Positions 24,768-37,027 of a stretch of 64,000 nucleotides of DNA are shown here, piece after piece. The stretch comes from Geosiphon pyriformis. Taxonomy: Eukaryota > Glomeromycota > Glomeromycetes > Archaeosporales > Geosiphonaceae. Position numbers and translations under genes: made by a program. The stretch covers positions 327,357 to 391,356 of the forward strand of contig JAAOMT010000627.1 in NCBI GenBank assembly GCA_016748015.1, given 5' to 3'. A model generated the notes under the pieces. It was given only the letters and a program-made list of their open reading frames with translations, was not told where the DNA came from and ran no database searches. Numbering within the stretch: position 1 is the first letter of the stretch; each line of letters starts with the position of its first letter.

Positions 24768-27700
24768 TTTTTTTTTTTTTTTATTAAGTAATAAGTACAG
24801 CCCAACCACTACCTAAGTACATAAGATTAAACAGGATTCTAAATTAAGCATGGCTCATGCTTTTTCTATATGTAACCAGTTACTTGGATCAGTCAAAACA
24901 ACACTATACACCTAAACTACCTACTACAGGGAAGTCATGCAGAAAACCAAAATACATACTTGCCAACTCAGGATGCAAGCCAAAACACACATGAATACCT
25001 AATTTGATGCCAAAATCACAAATCTCCTTATAAAACTACCAAAAGACCAATTCAAAAATGGCTGATATCACAGATTCATTCCTTGGCAAAAAGTCATGCT
25101 TTTCATAATATACTTTCAGCCTGGCATTTAACACCTAAATAATAGATCTGTGGCTTTCAGCAAAGTCACAGACCATGTTAATGACTAATGACCCTCTATC
25201 AAACCCAGAACCCAACATACTCATAGTGTTATTTACCTAATTTTTTACCACAAAACCCTTGGCTAAAGCTATATATAAGTGATCAGACAATTTAACTATA
25301 TGCAGGGATTGAACCACAGTGCATCTAGCATAGCCAACACCCAGCACAATGGCCCAAGCACTAACCATATTAGAAATCAACTTCTTCCTGGCATCAAAGT
25401 TTTTTTCACATAAAAATACATGATCAAAATCATCAGTCAAACCACAATGGATGCACAAAATGCTAGAATAACTCAACTTGTATAATCTTTTTCTTTTTGC
25501 AATAGACAGCCAATAGTGTAGGGTCTTTATAAAATAAGACCTGAGTGCTGTAGAGCCAGAGCTAAAAAAGCCTAAGTGAATACTACTATTTGGATGCCAA
25601 ACTTTGAATGTTCAGCACATATTAAAACACACATTAAGACTAAGATCCACAGCATATCTTGCACACCTAAATTCCCATCTAACAAAATTAACAGCATTGA
25701 AAAGATGCCTTACAAAGTGATGAGCATTACCAGAGACAGGCCTGTCTTCAACAGCAAGAAAGCAATGCATCATACTAACAAGCAGCACAAACTTTGAACT
25801 AATGGCAACATCCACAAAAAAGTTTGCACACTCATTACCAACAATCCCAGAGTGACTCTTGACCTTGACTCAAACAACTGACAGATTCTTAGAAGCAACA
25901 ATAAAACAGATGTGTTCCTTCTCAATCCAGTACTTTTTGTGAAAGTCAGGGTCAACAAAATGGTCCAAAGAAGAACACATATCCAAAAAAGCCTAGCTAT
26001 CTGTGTATAAGACCACAAAGCTCAAATCAGGAATGCAGTCCAAAATGAGAACAATGGTCTGCAGTTCTGTAAGAGTTGAAAACAGCAGACCACAAACCCT
26101 AACACCTACATTTAGGTTGACACATGGAAAGTAAACAGCGGCACAATCACAAGCACACATAAACCCCAAACTCTTGACTAAGCCATCAGTATAAATATCT
26201 ATAATACCAGATCCAAACTGTATGAGACGATCATTAGCAAACTCAAAATTGTACAAAAACCCACTCAAAGCAGAACAACAATCTACAGCATCACCACCAA
26301 TCAAACCACTGTCCTCAATAAATTTGACTGTAGAGACAAACCAATCAGGAATGCAGTCTCTGGGATCCAATCTCTTCTATTTGCAAAATGTGCACCACTT
26401 GAAGCATACACTATGACAGTTCAGAAGCTGGTTCACAAAGACAATGCCAAACTTTTGCAATAACTTAACTACACTCAAGTAGCCTTCAACACCTAATACA
26501 TCTACAACAGAAACACTGATGCCAGATTGAAAAACATTAGAGATGTTATTGATTAAGAAAGATCCACATGACACTAATATGTTGGTCATATCAGCCAAAA
26601 AGCAGTTTGTGGAATTAATTGACAATATAACTGGAAAACTAAGGGGTTGCCAGGCATCCAACTGATGGTCTATAGATCTATAGCCCTGTGTTCAAACAGT
26701 CTGCTAAGAACACCCTTTGAGTTGGCAAAATTAACCAAATTAGCCAGCAAGCATTCTGCCTGCACTTGACCAAATGACTTCAAACTATAGAACTCAGAAT
26801 AATACAAAGCCTCATTGGGAAAGTCTCTGGATAAGTTAGCTTTGAGCTTTAAACTTTTCCTTAATAACCTGTCCCATTTTTTGCACACATCTAGCAACAC
26901 ATAAGTGAATTGAATTCTGTAGTAAACTATAGGCTGAAGTATCACAGACACTAAATACAAAAATGGTTTGTCTAAAACAGCTTTTCTCAAAACTATATTC
27001 ATAAAAAACCTAATGTCTAAATGGGTCTTATTCAGACTGGATTTGAAAAAACCATTCATAGACAAAAAAATTCCCAAATATCTGTGAGATTTATTCTTCT
27101 TAGCAATCAAAATATTGGACCCACTAATCTGCAGCTGAGAGCACTCCACTTTCTGGTTGATTGGTATGACTACTGTCTTATCTGTGTTGATTGAAATGTC
27201 ATTGACCTGAAAGAACTCGCTAACTATATCCAGAATATTCTGAGTAGCAGTTCTGTTATTACCAATTCAAATAGTATTATCTACAAAGACCCCAGCTGCC
27301 AGAAATGAAGTCTGCCCACCCTTGGGATCCTGCCTGCCAGATTTAGTGAAAAACTTTAAGTCCAATCTGTATTCATATAATTTTTCATGTTTTTTGACTT
27401 TGCAGAGCAAAGAATCATAAAAAATCTTTCACAATAATGGTAAAAAGACTTCTTCTTGATCAAGACCATCATGGACAACATAACTTTATGTTAGCCCAAA
27501 ATCTGTTATTACTTGATTAATATGGCCATTGTATATGCTACCAAAGAACTTAATAAAACGGAGACACATCTTAATTTTGGTTAAACTGTTCAACATGTAA
27601 AGTCATCCAATAGAGTCATACCCTTTTTGCATATCCTGAAAAACCAGCCATAACTCCCTATTCTTTTTTAGTGTATCTTTAACAATCAAACCAACAGCAA

Positions 27701-29756
27701 AAATTGGAGTCTGAGTAGATGTTTCTTTTAAGACTGAGAAGTTATCATCATGTAACACATCAAACTTATTGCATGCTGAAGAGATTCTGTTAAATAAAAT
27801 TTTGGAGAGTATCTTCCAGGCTGTCTTAATTAAAGCAATTGGTCTGGTATTAGTAAGAGTTCCTTCCCAATCATACAGTTTTAGTATCATGGAAACTTAA
27901 GCATGCTTCTATTGTACAGGTACAGTACCAAAGACCAAATAAGCATTAATAATATTCAGCAAACCACTCAGAACCAGTTCATTACTATGTTTTTAAAGCT
28001 CATTAGGAATGCCAGAGAGATCTGCAGCTTTCTTGTCAAACAAACTTTTGATCACTTGAAAAAACTCACCAGAACTGATATTACTTATAACATCACAAAA
28101 AGCATTGTTATTAACATAATCCAAAGGAGCATACTGACTAGACTATTGAGTAGGTATGAAGTTGGAGATTGCATGTTTTTTCATCCATTCTTCCATAATA
28201 TTATTAACCATGGACTTAACCTCATTAGGCAATAGTATCAGATTATCATTAACAATTAAATATTCAAGCACTATTTTGTAAAATAGACACTCCAAAACAC
28301 TTCTGATCATCTGCTCTTTATTGGAATAAAAGTTCTCCATGTATTTCTCAATTGCCTTTCTAATAAGTATATCTTTTGCAACTTTAGACTCAAAATATTT
28401 GGACCTGCAGTACTTTTTTTTGATATTTGACAAATGATGTAAAATAGAGTCCAAACTTGCACTATCATTAATCATGTTTCACAAATTAGAAGCCTCTTTC
28501 TCATCAACAATAGACCAAGCTCTGATTAAGCAATTAGCCTCAGAACTACCAGATAATCTTAAACACTTCATCAGCTTAGCTACCAACAATTCCAGTTTGA
28601 AAAATTTTGACAAATGTTTATTTCTCAAGCAATTAAACTTACTAAACCAGTATCTAGAAAACATTTTATCAGTGGCCCCAACCACCACGTTTTTAAGGAT
28701 TGCCCACATAGTATCCAAATTCCCATCAACTTTTGCACTATTAAACTTGGCAGATTTAACCAAAAATCTGTTCAGTAAGCATTTTCTGAAATATAACCAC
28801 TTCTCAACACCAACATTTTTGATTTTGAATTTCTACCTATCCCTATTAGCTTGCTTACATTCACTATTAAGGCTAGTATCCAGTAGACCACCCAAGCCAA
28901 TTGAGACCAAAACAACACTGTGATTAGTATTGAAGAAATCAGAAGCAGGTTCAATCTGATGACCAACCACCATAAAAGACAGACTTTTACTTACAAAAAT
29001 AAAATCAATAACCCTTTCAACACTCTTTGAGTTGTTCCAGGTAGAAGCATTGACAAGTAAATACCCAGCAAAAGAATTAACCAAACCAAGATCTGAGCAA
29101 AACTTGAAGCTTGCACTTTTCCTAGAGCTATTTTCATTAAAATTCTCACCAAGCATTACAAATGTGCTAGAATTAACAGCCTTAGCAATAAAAAAATTGA
29201 TTTCTGAAGCCTAATCAAACCTGTTTGCAGTAGAAGCACCAGCATACAAGCCCAAAACTATAACAGAAAACTTGTCTTTAAAGAGAAGCTGTACTGAAAT
29301 AATCTGACCAGAAATGTCCTCAATCTTAGAAACATGACGAGCCAAAGAACTGTTCATGATAATAGCTACCCCAGCACCAAAAAATCTTTTATCCAAACTA
29401 AATGAAAAGACACATATTCTCTCAAACTTGTTCATAATCCAAAGTTTGATGTCAGGTCTTAACTTTGTTTCTGTTGTTACCGGAGGTTTTTGGTCTCTTT
29501 TCTGTAATGTTGTTGATACTTATTTGCTGTGAATTCACGTTTTCTGGATGTGGTTGAACCTCCAGTAACTGAATTTATCTTCAAATTATCTCCTATAATT
29601 TGAACTTGCTGGGCTTATAAGTGGAATAGCCAATTCCGTGCCAGTTGCTTTATGTAGTTATGTTGTAGTAAATGTCAACTCTTTCCCAGGAATTGCTTGT
29701 CTGGAAGCTCACTAAAAATGTGTAGTTACTTTGCTGTGAAAGTCAACTCTTCTACA

Positions 29757-29779
29757 NNNNNNNNNNNNNNNNNNNNNNN
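29757..29779. other. Assembly gap (23 N)
   Basis: A run of 23 Ns inside the solo LTR. The homologous stretch in the decayed copy (roughly 55660-55880) is longer than the gap, so the gap size is probably an underestimate. Confidence 0.98.
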
Positions 29780-29984
29780 AGTTGGGTTTTGGGGATTTTC
29801 CAAGTACAATAATTAAAGAATTTGGTTTTTCGAATTATTTGATATTTATTTCTTTTTGTGTGTATAGGAATGGTTCTAAGTGATAAATCTAAAGTAAGAT
29901 ACATTTTCTCAAAAAGAGAAGCTCTTCTTTTATACAATTTGTCATAACACTATTCTATGAACTTGAACTTTGCTATTTTCTAAA

Positions 29985-30105
29985 ATTTTGCTGAACTAAA
30001 GATACATTTCGGCAAATTACAAGTTATTTTGGCGAACTATTAGATATTTCGGTAAACTATCAATTATTTCGGCAAATTTCTACAAATTTCAGCGAACTTC
30101 TGAAT
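29985..30105. repeat. Six tandem about 20-bp repeats in the LTR
   Basis: The units at 30006, 30026, 30046, 30066 and 30086 are exactly 20 bp each, with a 21-bp degenerate unit at 29985. The plus-strand consensus is close to ATTTCGGCAAACTAT plus five variable bases. The repeats lie upstream of the LTR TATA box on the minus strand, the usual position of U3 enhancer arrays. Confidence 0.8.
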
Positions 30106-30434
30106 GTTACATAGTTCGGGGTATTGCATGATTGATCATTACAATTAGGTTACATTTGTGTTGTGTACAATTTGGGTTATTAATTAAATGATAATTTTGG
30201 ACATTTTTGCTAATGTAATAAGTGATTATTTGAAATAATAATATATGCTAATTAATGATAGAAATTATAAGATAATTTCATGCTAAATAATATCTCTAAT
30301 TTTGTCTGGTAACACTATAATAAAAGAGACCATATTCCTAGATTCTTTATGCCAATAAACAATGTCCACCTGCTTGGCAGGAATATTAATACCTTGAACA
30401 TTACATGTGGCAAATCTCTATACTAGCTCTGTCA

Positions 30435-32284
30435 TTAAGAGAAAGAAGTAGCAGGAACCAAACCAGCATTGTCCATTTTGGCCAAAAGGCCCATAACTGT
30501 AATTGCAAGATTTTTTAAAGTGTTCTCTATTTTTCCGATAACAGAAGTATTAAAAACTACTGCCCCTGCAACAGTCTCACTATCAGTAGCCACACTCAAA
30601 CCCTTACTCATCATTATATCTGTCCCTTGATTCTGTGATAAAGGGGTTACTAATGGCTGACATCTAGAACTAAGCTGGAAAACCATTAGCATAGGTGTTT
30701 TCAATCTCTTAGCCAGCTTATCTACATGCTCTGCAAGGCTGGCAAGACTGTGCTCAAGAGTGGCAAACCTATTATTGATTTCTGTTACAACTGGTAGGAA
30801 TGGCTTTATCTCTGAAGAAAAGCCAACATTCACTGAAACAACTTGGCCAAAGAGAGGGGGATAAGAAGACCTACTAGCAACTTTTGTTCAAGAGAGACCA
30901 CCAAAAAAAATGGGGTGAGCCACTAAAGCAGATCATTTGGCATATATTGCAGCTAGCCTGCTTTTATCTGAATTTGAAAGCACCTTACACAATGGGATAC
31001 CAGAAGAAATCTTTTTACTCTTAACACAGCTTAATGATATATGATCCAACTTCTTACACTTAGCATATCTGGCAGAAACAAAACTAGCCCAATGTAAATT
31101 AGTGCCTCTAAGCACAGATGTGGTTCCCATGGCAGCATTCAATGACTCAGCAGAATCGAAACAAACAACAGCACATTTGGTCTGAGCATATGTAACTGGA
31201 TAATGGTTGATGATGCAAGTTTTCCCACCTGTAGATCGAATAAAATCTCAGATATCATGAGCATTAGTTCCCATTAGCAGTATATAGAGCAGCACCTTAT
31301 AATGATCTCTTGCATTTCATGTTTCTTTGTCTAAGTCAGCCCTGGTAACACACACAGCATCCTTTCCAATTAGGATGGACCACTTAGCTGCGACCAAATC
31401 AGCATAATTTGATCACTCAAATTCTACCACTGCTTTCTGCTACAGCTCTACCAACTGTATTTTGATCAACTTAATTATTCCAAACTCGGATAGTACAGTG
31501 TACACAGCCTCAGCCAATATTCCAACAAGAATTTCCTTAATCACCACAGCCCAATCTGAATGACTAGTTGATTTCTTGAGATCAGTGTTTACTAAAATAT
31601 CTGCCATTCTTGCCTTTTCTGTAGTCTGTGCCAAACTAGATTCGGAAGTAAATAAAGCATGGATAATTCCTGAGAATTTTGAGGGAGTAGAGGCCTTTCC
31701 AAAACCATTGATTCTTGAAAATAACTTTCTGACTGCCACAAGCTTTTCTTGAGCGGATTTTCCAACAACATTATCTAAACTGATATTTAAAGCAAAAGAT
31801 TTCCTAACAGAAACATTGACCAAGTTTTTTAAAAGGGGAGGAAACACCACCAGGCCATCCAAAAGAATGTTACTATCATTATTATTGCCCAAGAAATTGA
31901 TCTTGCCCAAAGCTTGCTTAGTAACTAATCTAGGACCTTTCAGTATTTGGTTATTATTATTACTTTCAGAAAGGTTTTTTTCTTCATAATCCACACTTGT
32001 TTCCTTAATTAAAAACTCTTTTTCCATATCTACACTATCAAATTCAGTAGTATTACTAGCTTCAGACTTCCAAAAACCACTAACAGCTTTTTTAGACAAA
32101 ACCAGTTTACTAATAGTATTATCTTTCAAAACACCATCTTTTCTCTTCTTTCTAGAAGCAATATCCTTTTCAATGTCTATCTTAATATTAACAAAACTAG
32201 AGCCGTTAACAGACTTCTTTATTACAGCAACACTACAGCCAACAGTGGCTTCATAATCAAGCAAAAAAGATTTGGATTTATCAT
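30435..32284 (-). pseudogene. LINE 2 ORF1 remnant
   Basis: This is the homologue of LINE 1 ORF1 on the minus strand. The longest open part (32264-31440) contains GKASTPSKFSGIIHALF and the RRM-like VVIKEILVGILAEAVYTVLS. Further left come the knuckle CAKCKKLDHISLSCV (31090-31045; the usual Cys spacing is only partly kept) and the heptad-like FATLEHSLASLAEHVDKLAK (about 30765). It ends with TAA at 30435-30437. The candidate ATG at 32284 is out of frame with the main block by a T-run indel. The N-terminal part differs from LINE 1 (Lys/Asn-rich rather than Ser/Gly-rich). Confidence 0.78.
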
Positions 32285-32360
32285 ACTGAATTGTAAAAAA
32301 CTTTTTTTAGAAAAAAAACTTTTGACTCTTTTTTGGAAATTTTGGACAAAGGAGAGAAAG

Positions 32361-32480
32361 AAGTTTTTTTTCTGTTTTAATTAGTAAAAATTCTGTATAA
32401 ATAATTAAAACTGTTAAAAATTATAGTATTTAAATATTTAAAAATTATTTTAAGATGTTGTTATTTATATATTTTTTTTT
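32361..32480. other. Short AT-rich junction between LINE 2 and a third LINE 3' end
   Basis: An AT-only stretch ending in a T/A tract (about 32460-32496) that reads as the A-rich tail of the next LINE on the minus strand. No other feature seen. Confidence 0.4.
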
Positions 32481-32640
32481 ATTTTTTATTTTATTTAATG
32501 AGTAAGGTCCAAATATTGCCTAGTATTATACATCAAAAATTGATTTAAATTAGATATGAATCATGTATTTTCTACACGTGATCAGCCACTCAAACCAATT
32601 AGGACAATATTAAGCACCTACATAATATTATTTGTAAATA
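32481..32640 (-). mobile_element. 3' UTR of a third, decayed LINE copy
   Basis: The reverse complement matches the LINE 1 3' UTR block over about 140 bp: GAGTGGCTGATCACGTGTAG against GAGTGGCTGGTCACATGTAG, and ATTTGGACCTTACTCATTAA against GTTTGGACCTCACTCGTTAA, followed by an A-rich tail. Differences are almost all transitions, and the CpGs of LINE 1 (AACGCATGATTCGC) are TpA or CpA here (AATACATGATTCATA). Confidence 0.75.
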
Positions 32641-35600
32641 TAATTGCATATAATTTTAAAAAAATTGGCAAAAAAACTTGTATAATTAATTAATTATTTA
32701 AGTTTAATATTAAAATATATTATATTATTATTTGCTTTAAATTAAAAAAACTATATAATTAGTATATTGTATTATTTTGGTATTTGGTAATATAATTTTT
32801 TTTAAATTAAATTAAATTTAATTTACTACAAAAAATATAAACATTTTAAATACACAATATTAAAGTATAATTTTTTTAAAAATTTTTTTTTTATAAAAAA
32901 TCTTTTTTAAATAGTAATTGTTTTTAGTTGGCTTATTTTTTTGCCAAAAAAAAACATTTCTATTTTGTGTTTAATAGATTTTAGTAAAAAATTTTTAGCT
33001 TAAATTGTATTATTAATTTTTATTATAAATAAGTATTAATTTAAATCATATTTTAATTTTTTTTTATTTGGTTTGTTTTTGTTTGGTTTAATTGTTGTTT
33101 TATCTTATTTTATTTTTTTTAGAATTAATTAATTAACCATTTTTAAATAGTTATTAGAGTTTTTAATTAACCAAATAATTAAGATTTTAAATTAATTTAA
33201 GTTTTTTTGTTATTTTTTTTTAATTTTTTATCACATTTAGTTGTATTAATGACTTTAAAATTTAATTTAATTTTAGATATAATTATAGATAATATTAATA
33301 TATCAAATATTAGTATAATTAATATTGTATATAACTTTATATATATATATTATAATATTTTAAAAAATTTTACAACCAAAATCAACAGCTTAAAATTTAA
33401 AATAATTGTTTTTAAGATTTTTGTCAATATAGTTTTGGTAAAATTAGATTAATTGTTTATTAGTTTTAACTTTTTATATAGTTTTATTTAAAATATAAAT
33501 ATTTTTGCTAAACAAAATAACATTATTTGTTAACATAAAAAAATAAATAATATAGTATTAATTATAATAAAACCAAATTAAAGACCAATATTAAATCATA
33601 AATTAAAGACAAATTTAAAAAAATTTGAGTTTTTATATTAAATTAATTTTTGATTTTTTGAAGTTTAATATAATAAACAATATATTAATTAAATATATAC
33701 ATAAGATATTATAAATTTTTGGCAATTTGGTTGCTTTTTAAAAACAATTTGTTAATTTTAATACTTAAATTATATGCTAAAGCTTTTATTAAAATTAGAT
33801 TAAAATAAGGTTGTAAAATTTATTTTTTAATAATATAAGCAATTAATAATAGTATTTTTATTATATTAAAAAAATATTTTAATAAAAATAGCAATTATTA
33901 AAGTGCAAATTTTAAAAAATATTTTGATTTAAATTTATATAATATTTTGGCTAATAGTTTAATAATTAAAATCTCAATATAAAACAATTTAAAAGATATT
34001 TACAAAGTTATTAATTATATTTTTGTTAATAATTTTTTGATTTTTGTAATTATTAATCATAATATTAGTAATGTTTCGAATTTTTTTAATATAAATTACA
34101 AAGTGATTTTAATATTAATTGGTTTAAATAAATTGTTAAATACAAATTTTTTTGGTAATATGCAAATTTGTTAACAAAAACCATTAAAAATTTAAGCTTC
34201 TGTTAAATAAAATCAATTCAAGAATTTGTTTTTGGTTTTGGTTTTAAATAAAGTTGTTTTTTATGTTTAAACAGTAACTTAAATAATATGTAAATTATTA
34301 TTAAAGATATTTTTTGCTTATTAGTAGATAAGATATTTAATTTATTATAGAATATTATTATAAATAATAATAAAAATAAATAATTATCTGAATTTTATAA
34401 GTTAAAAATATTAGTATTAAAAATTGTTAATAAATAAAAAAATAACATTAATATTGAATTTAATTAATTAATAAAAATATAATAATCTGTTAATAAATCT
34501 AAAATAATTATAATAAAAAATATATTAAATTTTAATTCAAATATAAAAAATATATATCTTATAAATATTTAGAATTAAAAAAGATTATAAAATCTTAAAA
34601 TATCATAAATTTTCTGTAAATAAATTATTAAAAATTTAAATAGCTATTAATATATATAAAATTTTATGCTCAATAAAAGCTTTATAATCAAAAATATTTT
34701 ATAATATTTATTTAGAAGAATTATTTTAAACCACTTAATTGTTGGTAATAAACTTATTTATAATTTTAATTTTGTAAAATTTAATATTAATAATATAATA
34801 AAAAACTAATTAGAAAAAAGTTAATATTAAAAATAATATTTAATGTCTAATTAAATTAATATAAGCTTTTAAATTATATAAATTATAATATTATAAATTA
34901 TATCTATTAAAAAAAATTAAATAAAATTGGTAAAAAATTTTTTAATGATAAAGCAGTAAAATTGTCTGGTATTTTTAATAAACTGTAAAAATATTATGAT
35001 AATATTGTTTTAAATTATTTTTACATTTTTTAAACATATATTTAAATATTAAAATAGTGTTTTTTTTTTAACATAAAATTTAAATATTTATAATTTTCAA
35101 GTTTTATAATTAGAATAATATTCTTATTAATACTTAATTTATTATATTAATTAAAATTAACAAAAATATTTTCTTAAAAATATTGTTAAATCAAATTTTT
35201 TTAATATATAAAAAGTTTAAATATTTTTACATAATAATTTTTTGATGTTAAAAAGCACCAGTATTTAGTCTCTTATTTTTGTAATTAGTTTGGTAATTAA
35301 AAATGTTTTAAAGAAAAAAAAAGCTTTAATTAATTTTATAAAACATGTATAAATAATTTAATAAAATAATTTTATTTAAAATACAGATTAATAAAAATTA
35401 AAATATGCAATATTTTTTTAGTAGTATTTATAATAAACAAATCAAGAAAATTATAATATATTTTGATTTAACAGATATATATATAATTCATAATAACTTA
35501 GATTAAAATAAAATTTTTTTACTACTACTATAAAAAATTTATTATGATTTTCTTTTATATAAAATTAAAAAACAAAAACATATGTATAAAAATAAAAATA

Positions 35601-36154
35601 ATTATGATGTGTAATAAATTAAAACAAATTAAGCTTATAATTAGCTTTATGTTATTTTTTACTATTAGAATATTTGTTAATAATACTATCTAAGTTAATA
35701 ATTTTTTGATTAAAATATAATATATTTTAAACATTGTTAATAGTTTTTTTACTATTAATAATATTTTGATTAATAATAAAAAAATAGTAATTATTTCTAT
35801 TAATTATAAAATTAAAATTTTTTTTTTAAATATTTAACAATTTATTTTAAGTATTAAAAAAAATAAAATACACAAATATTTAAGTATTTTTTTATTAATT
35901 AAAAGTTTGTTTATATTTAACTTAAAAAAAGTAAATATAGATATTAATTATTTTATAAATATTATTACTAATATATATGATTAAAATACAATACTTTTAT
36001 GCAAAAAAATTACAATATATATTATAAAAATTAATATTAAAATTATGTAAAAAAAACTATATTATCAAAATTAATCTAATAAATATTAATCAATAAAAAA
36101 AATTAATAATTAATTTAATTATAATTAAATTATAATATACTTTAATTAAAAATC
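32641..36154. other. AT-rich desert, probably the decayed body of the third LINE
   Basis: 3.5 kb of nearly pure A/T sequence. It lies exactly where the body of the minus-strand LINE with its 3' end at 32481 should extend, and the first 100 bp still align loosely with the LINE 1 3' region. Open frames such as 33207-33452 are low-complexity translations without a family. Two regions less extreme in AT did not align by eye. No genes were supported. Confidence 0.45.
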
Positions 36155-37027
36155 CAAATTAAATACAAAAAAATCTTGATACAAATAACAAACCCATAAC
36201 TTGGTGCTCAATAGTTAATGATGTTGATAATTTCTGAAAATTTTAAAATCTGAAAATTTTGGTTAAGTCTTTTGTATAATGAACAGAAATTCAATTGATA
36301 GTTTCTTTTATAAATTTTTTTCTTCAGTATAATGGCCAATTTATTCTGGCAGTTGTGCTTTTTAGTAAGCTGTCCTTAAATTTTTACCCTTATTTTTGGG
36401 TTTTTTACCAGATTATCTTTAACATTAAATATTCAGTGCTTAATTTTTTTAATCAATTAGCAAACAACAAAGAAACAAAAATAAAAAATAAAAAAAATAA
36501 GTAGTTAGTATTCTGTTAATAGTCATGATCAAAAGCTATTGATTTAGTGTAATTAAGTCTTGAATTCTATTAACATAAAGTGTTGATAGTATGAAATTAA
36601 TTAATATTTTTTTAATCAAATAATAGTAACATAAATTTAGGTAATAATTGATATTTTATTAATATATAGTTTGATTCCACTTTAAAATGTAGAAAACTAT
36701 CTTTTGAAGAGAGAAGTATTGATAATTAATGGGTTGTAACTAATTTCTTTGGATCAATTCTGTGTTTTCTGTTTTTAATACTCTCACTATATATACATAA
36801 TTTTTTTTATACAAGATCTCATATTTTCTTGAACAATGTGCTCTATTTTTTTTGACAACGTACTTATTGCTGAGCAATATACCATAATTTACTAACAATA
36901 TGCCCATTGTTGAGTAATGTGTTATAATTTCTAATATTGTGTTCACTTGCTAAGTCCTATTTTTTTATTGGTCTATTTTTTTATCTGTTTTTTTTACTTT
37001 CTTTTTTGTACTTTTTTATAAGTAATA
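36155..37027 (-). repeat. 3' LTR of the old Gypsy element
   Basis: On the minus strand it begins TATTAC at 37027 (TGTTAC with G-to-A), directly after GAGCTCAATATTAAAGAAAA, the same 3' internal end as in the younger element. It contains ATGTATATATAG (about 36803-36792) as TATA region and reaches AACCCATAAC near 36190. The left boundary is approximate. Its U3 differs from the younger element and contains 45-47-bp repeats around TTGCTCAGCAATAAG. Confidence 0.7.

Larger units (their letters stand above)
29475..30314 (-). repeat. Solo LTR (TGTTACCAGA...TCCGGTAACA) inserted in LINE 2
   Basis: The ends are near-perfect 10-bp inverted repeats. It interrupts the endonuclease frame of LINE 2 between the codons for NMVSF and TETKL, and the flanks CTGT (29471-29474) and CTAT (30315-30318) form a 4-bp target duplication with one transition. 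Read on the minus strand it has a TATA-like TGTATAAAAG (about 29943-29934), an AATAAA signal (about 29850), and six 20-bp repeats in U3. No internal coding is present, so it is a solo LTR. It carries 23 Ns. The related copy at 55165-56139 shows that about 135 bp are missing at the gap. Confidence 0.8.
25085..30432 (-). pseudogene. LINE 2 ORF2 remnant (split by the solo LTR)
   Basis: On the minus strand the start region overlaps the ORF1 stop as TAATGA (about 30432-30437) and reads CNVQGINIPAKQVDIVYWHK before the solo LTR. It resumes at about 29474 with TETKLRPDIKLWIMNKFE. Endonuclease blocks follow (LGLYAGAST, STWNNSKSVERVIDFIFVS), then RT (TNTRPIALIKTAWKILSKIL at about 27850). The RT active site reads FVDNT (about 27280) where LINE 1 has FVDDT, so a catalytic Asp is lost. 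RNase H follows (YTDG, TELQTIVL, KVKSHSGIVGNECAN), then CIHCGLTDDFDHVFLC (about 25460). Numerous stops. It ends near 25085, estimated by comparison with LINE 1. Confidence 0.82.
24768..32360 (-). mobile_element. LINE copy 2, minus strand, interrupted by a solo LTR
   Basis: Same architecture as LINE 1 but diverged. The 3' end is the T15 run at 24768-24782 (a poly(A) tail on the minus strand). ORF2 runs leftward from about 30432 and ORF1 from about 32284. The 5' leader (pyrimidine-rich on the minus strand) reaches about 32360. A solo LTR (29475-30314) sits inside the endonuclease region. Many stops and missense changes make it dead. It stands tail to tail with LINE 1. Confidence 0.88.

Noticed and set aside
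29752-29937. Open frame running into the N gap
   Set aside because: Lies in the LTR R/U5 region and includes unknown bases; not coding.
33207-33452. Open frame in AT desert
   Set aside because: Composition-driven, rich in Ile/Asn/Phe, no homologous pattern.
36295-36504. Plus-strand frame in the old LTR
   Set aside because: Antisense to the decayed LTR; no family.
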